Below are positions 34,991-39,918 of a DNA stretch of 39,918 nucleotides, piece after piece. Numbering within the stretch: the first letter of the stretch is position 1; each line of letters begins with the position of its first letter. The stretch covers positions 1-39,918 of IMG/VR virus record IMGVR_UViG_3300020202_000050; one strand, written 5' to 3'. Origin of the DNA: a virus. Position numbers and translations under genes: made by a program. The notes under the pieces were generated by a model. It had not been told where the DNA came from. It made no database searches and worked only from the letters and a program-made list of their open reading frames with translations.

Positions 34991-35321
34991 CTTGTTTCAC
35001 CTCGATGAATTCGACGAGATTGCCATCGGTGAATTTGGCGCGGTAGCGAGGCAAGCGCTGCCCTCCCCCGGTCAGATATAGGTATCCGTGCCAGTTCTGA
35101 TCGACGTCGGCCCTGTCAATGACCCGGCGCATCGAGCCGCACAAGTGCATGATGCCTTTCTCCAGCGGGTAGCGCCGCTCGTTCCATGGGACGTCCTCCA
35201 TGTGCCACTCATCGCCGATCAGCCGGCGGTTTATGATCCGGTACTGGCTCATGTACTGGTCCGGGGTATCCTTGCACTGGTATTCCACGCCCTCGTGGAT
35301 CACGTAATCGAACATCCCCAT
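34980..35321 (-). CDS. hypothetical protein, 113 aa
   Basis: Start at 35321 (MGMFDYVIHEGVEYQCKDTP) with GAGGAA 8 nt upstream; an in-frame ATG 18 codons earlier has no such support. Strand-rich: YRIINRRLIGDEWHMEDVPW, GYLYLTGGGQRLPRYRAKFT, DGNLVEFIEVKQDAA. The MGMFDYV opening recurs in phage proteins of unknown function. First gene left of the attachment site. Confidence 0.7.
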   Translation of the reverse strand: MGMFDYVIHEGVEYQCKDTPDQYMSQYRIINRRLIGDEWHMEDVPWNERRYPLEKGIMHLCGSMRRVIDRADVDQNWHGYLYLTGGGQRLPRYRAKFTDGNLVEFIEVKQDAA

Positions 35322-35450
35322 GCTAGAATTCCTCGTGTGCCCAAATTTGTACTGCACACAGTCGAAAAACGGCACAAAAGGTCACATTCCAGTTCACTAC
35401 TGCACTACGGAAAGACGCTAACGCCTGAATCGACAAAGGATTTTCACAGC
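35322..35450. other. intergenic space left of attP
   Basis: 129 bp between the 113-residue protein gene and the tRNA-like block. No gene on either strand. It is where upstream sequence driving the rebuilt tRNA would have to lie after integration. I find no convincing promoter in it (only weak hexamers such as TTCACT and CTAACG). Confidence 0.5.
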
Positions 35451-35494
35451 GCCGGGGTAGCTCAGCTGGTAGAGCAACGCATTCGTAATGCGAA
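35451..35494 (+). other. attP: 5' half of tRNA-Thr(CGT)
   Basis: 44 nt run as a tRNA from its first base: acceptor strand GCCGGGG, TA, D arm GCTCAGCTGGTAGAGC, then ACGCATTCGTAATGCGA with anticodon CGT. The tRNA pattern stops after A35494, with no variable or T arm. CGCATT-CGT-AATGCG (35479-35493) is a palindrome in the anticodon stem-loop, the usual crossover site of tyrosine recombinases. It lies 30 bp from the integrase stop. Host target inferred: a thrW-type gene. Confidence 0.85.
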
Positions 35495-35524
35495 TTGCTA
35501 CAGAATAATAAGCTAGAAATTAAG

Positions 35525-36544
35525 CTATTTCCCGTCATTCCCGCCGCTTCCTGTGCCATTCCTTGTACGACGGTTGTCCGCGAACTGCGCGTAATCCGTT
35601 GGGCTGATGTGCCCATATCGGTCCACCAGCCTGGTATCTGACCAGCCCGCCAGCTCCTTGATGGCCGTTGCTGGCGTGCCCGCAAGCTTGTGCCACGCGG
35701 CCCAGGTATGGCGAAGGTCATGCAGCCGCAGCCCGGGGAAGCCAGCCCGCCTGCAGGCCTTACCCCAACAGGTCTTGAGTGAGCGCACTGGCGCGCGCCC
35801 GAGCTGGTCTGTGAACACGTATTCGCGATGCACGCCGCGTTGCTGCTCGAGCACCTCGAGCGCATCCGGTGGCAGCGGGAAACCGACAGCCCGCTTGCCC
35901 TTGAACTCGGAGGCTGCGATGCGGAATACCTTGGCTTCGAGGTCGACGTCCTCCCAGCGCAGCCGGAAGACGTTGCTTGCGCGGGCGCCGGTCGCGACAG
36001 AGAACCGGGTGATCTGCTTGGCGTGGTCTGGGAGCTCGCGCCACAAGGCCTCGAACTGCTCAGGCGTGATCCAGCGCGGGGCGGATTTCTCGACATGGAG
36101 GGCGGCTACTTTGGGGGCGTGCTGGAGCCATCCCCAGCGGACGGCAGCGGAAAGAACAGATGTCGCAACCGCCATGATTCGGTTGACCGTTCCGGGTCTG
36201 CGGCCGTCACTAAGACTCGCCTGTCCCGCGGCGAGCAGCGGACCGTCAATGTCGCCAAGAGCTTTCCCTCCCAGAAAACTCTCAAGGGCGTCGAAACCCT
36301 CTCGGTCGCGGTCAAGTGAACGCTTGTGGGCTTTCTCCTTGAGCCAGCGCTCTTTCGCGTCTTCCCAGGTGTGGATGACTTCGCCAAGTTCCTGCTCCTT
36401 CCAGATCTGATCTCTCAGCCGCCGTTCAAATTCTTCCGCAAGCGCCTTGCTAGCAGTGCCACACGAGACACGGACCTGCCGTTTCCTGATGGTGAACTTG
36501 CACCACCAGGTCGCTCCGGGCTTCTTACTGCGTTTGTACAGCAC
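35525..36544 (-). CDS. int: tyrosine-family phage integrase
   Basis: 339 residues from GTG 36544. N-terminal arm-binding part (LYKRSKKPGATWWCKFTIRK), core-binding SAM-like region (WLKEKAHKRSLDRDREGFDALESFL), and catalytic domain with Arg in TGARASNVFRLRWEDVD, LHDLRHTWAAWH (H-x-x-R-H) and the nucleophile Tyr in LVDRYGHIS. Recombines attP with the tRNA-Thr attachment site. The start lies inside the excisionase gene (130 bp overlap). Confidence 0.95.
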   Translation of the reverse strand: MLYKRSKKPGATWWCKFTIRKRQVRVSCGTASKALAEEFERRLRDQIWKEQELGEVIHTWEDAKERWLKEKAHKRSLDRDREGFDALESFLGGKALGDIDGPLLAAGQASLSDGRRPGTVNRIMAVATSVLSAAVRWGWLQHAPKVAALHVEKSAPRWITPEQFEALWRELPDHAKQITRFSVATGARASNVFRLRWEDVDLEAKVFRIAASEFKGKRAVGFPLPPDALEVLEQQRGVHREYVFTDQLGRAPVRSLKTCWGKACRRAGFPGLRLHDLRHTWAAWHKLAGTPATAIKELAGWSDTRLVDRYGHISPTDYAQFADNRRTRNGTGSGGNDGK

Positions 36545-36693
36545 TGTTGGTGTCTCAATAGTTGTTGTTCATCGAAGCGCCAGAATTTCCCCATCTTGAT
36601 TGCCGGCAGCTGACCAGTGCGCGCCCACTCACGAACCGTGGACGGCTCCACCGAGTAGCGCGCGGCAACTTGCTCGACAGTCAGGATGCTCAT
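36415..36693 (-). CDS. xis: excisionase / MerR-like HTH protein
   Basis: 92 residues. MSILTVEQVAARYSVEPSTV, REWARTGQLPAIKMGKFWRFDEQQLLRH is the winged HTH of the excisionase (HTH_17) family: the wing GQLPAxKxGKxWRF is diagnostic. The second half overlaps the integrase gene in another frame and is low-order. Directs Int toward excision or represses int. ATGA overlap with the gene upstream. Confidence 0.85.
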   Translation of the reverse strand: MSILTVEQVAARYSVEPSTVREWARTGQLPAIKMGKFWRFDEQQLLRHQQCCTNAVRSPERPGGASSPSGNGRSVSRVALLARRLRKNLNGG

Positions 36694-36905
36694 CCGCCCG
36701 CCGCCTCCCTCTCAATAGAAGATACAAATTCTTGGCATTCGATCTGATGTGGTCGCGTCGGGCCGACAAGATCATTGATTGATGCGGCGACAGATCGGCA
36801 GTACTCGACTAGCGGCTCGTAATGAAAGTGACGCATACCTTCACATGCCGCTATGTGACAGGCATGCTGAAGGCAGTACATTCCTGGTGGATAACCTGTT
36901 GCCAT
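36690..36905 (-). CDS. hypothetical His/Cys-rich protein, 71 aa
   Basis: Reads MATGYPPGMYCLQHACHIAA, CEGMRHFHYEPLVEYCRSVA. The cluster C..HACH.AACEGMRHFHYE could bind metal. The stop overlaps the excisionase start (ATGA). No family recognised. Confidence 0.6.
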   Translation of the reverse strand: MATGYPPGMYCLQHACHIAACEGMRHFHYEPLVEYCRSVAASINDLVGPTRPHQIECQEFVSSIEREAAGG

Positions 36906-36942
36906 CTCTCACCCCTCCCGCTCGCCTGACTTGCCCACAGCC

Positions 36943-37122
36943 TCAGATGACACGAGTATCAATCTCGCGCATCTGGGTGCAACGCCAGCCTTCCGGGTTC
37001 TTCATATCGCGACCAGCCTGCTTCTTTGCCTTCGCTACGGCTGCCTCGTCTGTTGAGGCCTTGACGATGTAGTCCATCTCGGCGCCGTCATCGTTGCGCA
37101 CCCTGATGTCATATGTTCTCAC
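36943..37122 (-). CDS. hypothetical protein, 59 aa (GTG start)
   Basis: Reads (GTG) MRTYDIRVRNDDGAEMDYIV, KASTDEAAVAKAKKQAGRDM, KNPEGWRCTQMREIDTRVI. Small alpha/beta unit of a kind common in phages. AGGAG 8 nt upstream, and GTG overlaps the previous stop (GTGA). Function unknown. Confidence 0.7.
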   Translation of the reverse strand: MRTYDIRVRNDDGAEMDYIVKASTDEAAVAKAKKQAGRDMKNPEGWRCTQMREIDTRVI

Positions 37123-37523
37123 TTGGTATTCTCCTGTTGGTTGCCCACCGCCTCCGCGATCAGCGGGGCGAGTTCTTCGGGTATCGGCGGTGGTTCGTAG
37201 TTTCGGTAATTAGCGGCCTGTTCCCATTCAACATGCAGCCACCGCACCGCCTCCAGCAGCAGGCGCTCGCGCTCCAGCAAGTTCTGGTGGTTGATCTCGG
37301 TGACAATCAACTCCTCGGCGCGCTCCTCGAATGGGATCTGCGGCTGATCTTCGTCGCGAGCAATGCAGTCTTCCATCGCTTCGATCTGCAGCCGAAGCAG
37401 CGATTCGCCCCGCTCCAACTCCGCCACGCGTTCGCGCAGGCGGGCGAGTTCGGCGTCTACTTCTGCGGTTTCGTACACCTCGGTGTCGCCGGTAAACTCA
37501 TAAGCCTTGTATTTCTCGATCAC
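37119..37523 (-). CDS. coiled-coil protein, 134 aa
   Basis: MIEKYKAYEFTGDTEVYETA, then a long coiled coil (VDAELARLRERVAELERGESLLRLQIEAME), a second helical stretch (INHQNLLERERLLLEAVRWLHVEWEQ) and an end region PPIPEELAPLIAEAVGN. One of five consecutive coiled-coil genes (37119-39392). Overlaps both neighbours by 4 bp. Confidence 0.68.
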   Translation of the reverse strand: MIEKYKAYEFTGDTEVYETAEVDAELARLRERVAELERGESLLRLQIEAMEDCIARDEDQPQIPFEERAEELIVTEINHQNLLERERLLLEAVRWLHVEWEQAANYRNYEPPPIPEELAPLIAEAVGNQQENTK

Positions 37524-37837
37524 TTTGCACCTCGGGCTGCTGCAAGAACACGGTCAACCTCTGCCAGCACCGGGCGGCGAAGATCCTGGCTGCTCCAATC
37601 GACAGGGGACATCTGACGGACCGAATACAGAGCCTCCCTCAGCCCCGCGTTCTCGGCGGCGAGGCGCTCACATTCTGCTCGATATATCTCAAGTGATACT
37701 TTGAATTCGCCCGACTCCTGCTCCAGCTGCGCGGTGCGGGCGCGGAGTTGCTCGATCTGCTCGGCGTGCTTCCGCTGGTAGCAGGCAATCGCCGATGCCG
37801 CAATCGCTTCGCCGTCTCTCTCGGTGAGTTCAGCCAT
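37520..37837 (-). CDS. coiled-coil protein, 105 aa
   Basis: MAELTERDGEAIAASAIACY, then QIEQLRARTAQLEQESGEFK and YRAECERLAAENAGLREALY: heptads, with an L-x6-repeat, and a C-terminal helix LAEVDRVLAAARG. The AENAGLREAL block recurs in similar form (AENAWLRDAL) in the next gene, so the two may be paralogues. Confidence 0.68.
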   Translation of the reverse strand: MAELTERDGEAIAASAIACYQRKHAEQIEQLRARTAQLEQESGEFKVSLEIYRAECERLAAENAGLREALYSVRQMSPVDWSSQDLRRPVLAEVDRVLAAARGAK

Positions 37838-38090
37838 TGCCGCTCTCCTGCTCCTTGTCTCTCGACTTGGAGAATGCGGCTAGGGCATCAATCGCAATCC
37901 CGCACGCTTCATGAAGCGGCGAGCATTCCGCGGTTGCCGGGCACATCTCTCCGATTCGGCGAAGCGCATCCCGCAGCCATGCGTTTTCTGCCGAAAGGCG
38001 AGATATTTCTCGCTCCGCTTCTCTAAGGCGATCTTGCAGGCTTATCGCAAGAGGCTCGAAAAGCTTGTCATTCGAATCTGAATTATTCAT
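37830..38090 (-). CDS. coiled-coil protein, 86 aa
   Basis: MNNSDSNDKLFEPLAISLQD, RLREAEREISRLSAENAWLR, DALRRIGEMCPATAECSPLH, EACGIAIDALAAFSKSRDKE. Helical, with three Cys. Similar heptad block to the previous protein. Overlaps upstream by 4 bp and downstream by 8 bp. Confidence 0.68.
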   Translation of the reverse strand: MNNSDSNDKLFEPLAISLQDRLREAEREISRLSAENAWLRDALRRIGEMCPATAECSPLHEACGIAIDALAAFSKSRDKEQESGNG

Positions 38091-38500
38091 TTCGAATTTC
38101 CCGGTTTCATTCCGTTAGCAATCCGACAGTCGCCCGCGTGCGCGTATGGCCATGGCGACAGGCATTCATTGCAGCCTGCGCTTTCCTTCTGCTCCCCCTG
38201 CGGCTGGGCGCGACGCTGCTGTTCCTCGGCTGCAATGCGCGCGTTGTCGTCGATGTGGCCTTGGCACAGCGCGCTCCCCGGCGCTGGATTGCCGTCGCAG
38301 TCCTCGTACGCGCAGAACTTGATAGTCCAAGGACTACCGGGATCAATCTTTGCCTGCGGCTGGGCGAGGGCCTCGCAGTCAGCGCAGATGCAATTGTTAG
38401 AGTGACCCTTAGTGCGCTTCAGTGCGGCGACCATCGTGCGCAGCGCGGCGTTCTGCAGCTGTAGATCCCGAATAAGGGCCTGCGCATCACACGGTGCCAT
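38087..38500 (-). CDS. Cys-rich protein with N-terminal coiled coil, 137 aa
   Basis: Start 38500 (MAPCDAQALIRDLQLQNAAL) preferred over an in-frame ATG 18 codons upstream, because it gives a short overlap with the previous gene. Coiled coil, then NNCICADCEALAQPQ, FCAYEDCDGNPAPGSALCQGHI and CNECLSPWPYAHAGDCR: three Cys clusters that look like zinc sites, the middle one similar to a DksA/treble-clef type. Function unknown. Confidence 0.65.
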   Translation of the reverse strand: MAPCDAQALIRDLQLQNAALRTMVAALKRTKGHSNNCICADCEALAQPQAKIDPGSPWTIKFCAYEDCDGNPAPGSALCQGHIDDNARIAAEEQQRRAQPQGEQKESAGCNECLSPWPYAHAGDCRIANGMKPGNSK

Positions 38501-39392
38501 TGCTGTTCTCCGTAGGCTGGGCGAGGGCGGCGACGCACCTCTCGTATATGGCACCGCCCACTACTGCCAGCGCAGCGATCTGGCGAATTTCGTTCTGCAA
38601 CTGCCGCTCGCGCTCCTGGGATTGCTTGTACAGCTCGAAAGTCCTCAGCCAGTTGTTGTGCTTCTCGTTCAGCTGCTCCCTCAACCCCCGCATCTCCGCC
38701 ACCATCACGTCATGAGCGTTACGGAACCGGGCGCAGTCTTGGGCGAGGGTGTCGTGGGCGCAGAAAAGCTCATCGAATCTGCCATTGATGGTCGTCATCA
38801 TCTCCTGCATATATGGCGAAAGCTTCAGGCCTTTGGCTTCAGATACGGCCCTGCGAATCGACTCGACCGCCTCATTCCGCTCCACCTCCACCGGCTTGCG
38901 CAGCTCCTCAATGTCAAGAATCTCGTTGCTGATCACGAAGGCATCGTGTTGCGAGTAACCGCGTTTCACCAGGAGCACGTACAGCTGCTCGACGATGTCT
39001 GACACCGGCTTGCGCAGCTCGGCGAGCTCCAACTGCAGGTCTCGTATCTGGAGCGCGTGCGCTTGCTCTCGCTTGATATATGCCGCAACGTTGAAGTCCT
39101 GAGTGGATAGCTTCTCGCGCAGCTCGGCGATGGTCGCGTAGCGCTGAGCCAGATCGTCCTGGAGGCGCAGGATCTCTTTGCTCTGGAGCTGGAGCTGGGC
39201 GTCGCGCTGGCGGATGGCTTGCAGAAGCAGTGTCACATGCCACTCTGCATGTATAGGCACCATCCCGTCGCAATACAAAATACGTTCAGGCGGAATATCC
39301 CGACGCTTCTCATTGCTGGGCCAGTCAAAGCGCAACCTTGCATACTCGGCGGAGATCGCCTGGATCTGCTCGTCTGTGATCTTCTCGCTCAT
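38487..39392 (-). CDS. long coiled-coil protein, 301 aa
   Basis: Almost wholly helical: EQIQAISAEYARLRFDWPSN, LQLQSKEILRLQDDLAQRYA, ATIAELREKLSTQDFNVAAY, QEMMTTINGRFDELFCAHDT and a final LAQPTENSNGTV. ELRKPV occurs twice (about residues 125 and 165) and an 18-bp DNA direct repeat underlies it (38889-38906 and 39003-39020). Largest of the five coiled-coil genes. Scaffold or adaptor role possible; no family. Confidence 0.7.
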   Translation of the reverse strand: MSEKITDEQIQAISAEYARLRFDWPSNEKRRDIPPERILYCDGMVPIHAEWHVTLLLQAIRQRDAQLQLQSKEILRLQDDLAQRYATIAELREKLSTQDFNVAAYIKREQAHALQIRDLQLELAELRKPVSDIVEQLYVLLVKRGYSQHDAFVISNEILDIEELRKPVEVERNEAVESIRRAVSEAKGLKLSPYMQEMMTTINGRFDELFCAHDTLAQDCARFRNAHDVMVAEMRGLREQLNEKHNNWLRTFELYKQSQERERQLQNEIRQIAALAVVGGAIYERCVAALAQPTENSNGTV

Positions 39393-39577
39393 ACAGCCTC
39401 CTTTGCCCGCTCCGCCGCCCGGCGATAGCGAGACTCCTGCTGCATCTGCTCGCCGCAGTAGGCGCGTGCGAAATCTGCTGCAGCCTTCGCGTCTTGCTCA
39501 GTCGAGAAGCCGATGCCCTGGTATCCGTACAGGAACCATTCGCCGTTGTAGTCGCGTCGTGGGGTTAGTGGATTCAT
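39389..39577 (-). CDS. hypothetical protein, 62 aa
   Basis: MNPLTPRRDYNGEWFLYGYQ, GIGFSTEQDAKAAADFARAY, CGEQMQQESRYRRAAERAKE. Strand-strand then long helix. ATGA overlaps on both sides. No recognised family. Confidence 0.68.
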   Translation of the reverse strand: MNPLTPRRDYNGEWFLYGYQGIGFSTEQDAKAAADFARAYCGEQMQQESRYRRAAERAKEAV

Positions 39578-39867
39578 GGTTCAACTTTCAGTTTCGGAGG
39601 TTGACGATATTCACCGCGACAGATCGCGTACCAGCGGATGGCGCTGCGCTGCCGAGTCTCGAGCTTGTCGAACACCGCGAAGTACAGGTCGTGCTTGTCC
39701 CGAAGTTCCAGGTGGATCGCGTAGCACTTCGCGCACAGTTCTTCCTCGGTGAGTCCAGCTTTGAAGGCATCCAGGAAGCGCGCCACATACTCATTTCTCT
39801 CGTACTCATCGAATTCTATAGTCCCGCGAGGTGATAGGTAGGCGGTGTCTTCCTGGATGATCTTCAT
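39574..39867 (-). CDS. hypothetical protein, 97 aa, spans the circular join
   Basis: MKIIQEDTAYLSPRGTIEFD, EYERNEYVARFLDAFKAGLT, EEELCAKCYAIHLELRDKHD, then a Tyr/Arg-rich end. Its first 25 codons lie in the terminal repeat and so also appear at 1-76. On the circle the SSB-like gene ends 3 bp upstream of it, continuing the leftward chain. Function unknown. Confidence 0.7.
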   Translation of the reverse strand: MKIIQEDTAYLSPRGTIEFDEYERNEYVARFLDAFKAGLTEEELCAKCYAIHLELRDKHDLYFAVFDKLETRQRSAIRWYAICRGEYRQPPKLKVEP

Positions 39868-39918
39868 GCATCAGAACGGGATCGAATCGAGCGAATCATC
39901 CAACGGCGCCGCATGTGG
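39792..39918. repeat. terminal direct repeat, right copy
   Basis: Exact copy of 1-127. Removing one copy gives a 39,791-bp circle in which the leftward operon runs unbroken from the SSB-like gene into 39574-39867. Confidence 0.95.

Noticed and set aside
35451-35523. Functional tRNA-Thr gene
   Set aside because: Only the acceptor 5' strand, D arm and anticodon arm are present; the sequence leaves the tRNA pattern after 35494.
1-39918. CRISPR array or insertion sequence
   Set aside because: No regularly spaced repeats and no transposase gene found on either strand.

Overview
This window is one complete, circularly assembled temperate phage genome. The first 127 bases (1-127) recur exactly as the last 127 (39792-39918). 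One copy is an assembly overlap, so the unique circle is 39,791 bp. The head and tail gene set is that of a short-tailed podovirus: large and small terminase, a 679-residue portal, a scaffold, an HK97-type capsid protein, gp4/gp10-like tail-hub proteins, ejection proteins and two S74-terminated proteins, with no tape measure or tail tube. DNA is GC-rich. The attachment site matches the 5' half of a bacterial tRNA-Thr(CGT) gene and the lysis set is of Gram-negative type (M15 endolysin, holin, embedded Rz/Rz1 spanins). The host is therefore a GC-rich proteobacterium; a gammaproteobacterium of the Xanthomonadales kind is my guess, not a demonstration.

Layout. Leftward (minus) genes fill 33242-39918 and, across the circular join, 1-5205. 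They form one long chain of about 40 mostly tiny genes, joined by ATGA/GTGA/TGATG overlaps and driven by a PL-like promoter at 5237-5265. The chain carries a Sak4-like ATPase with an SSB-like protein, many coiled-coil and zinc-ribbon miniproteins, an orphan HicB-like protein, excisionase, integrase and the attachment site. The immunity region (5290-6539) holds a divergent repressor and a YdaS/Cro-like gene. Five 16-bp operator-like inverted repeats lie there, three between the divergent genes and two at PL. A short lysogenic operon (repressor, lipoprotein, one-helix membrane peptide) ends at a leftward terminator.

Rightward (plus) genes run from 6282 to 33279. First come early regulation (two tandem LuxR-type HTH-only proteins) and small accessory genes. 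Next are replication (an O-like initiator with candidate iterons inside the gene, DnaB helicase), small zinc-binding proteins, a RyR-domain protein and a RuvC-like resolvase. Then come packaging, head, tail and ejection genes, and lysis. A strong terminator separates the capsid genes from the tail genes.

The most notable observations are these: the lambda-style multi-operator switch run by a repressor with no autoprotease domain; predicted leaderless mRNAs for repressor, Cro and the gene at 7901; an attachment site carrying the 5' rather than the usual 3' half of a tRNA gene; a 20-residue membrane microprotein inside the leftward operon; and a tail-region GNAT acetyltransferase.
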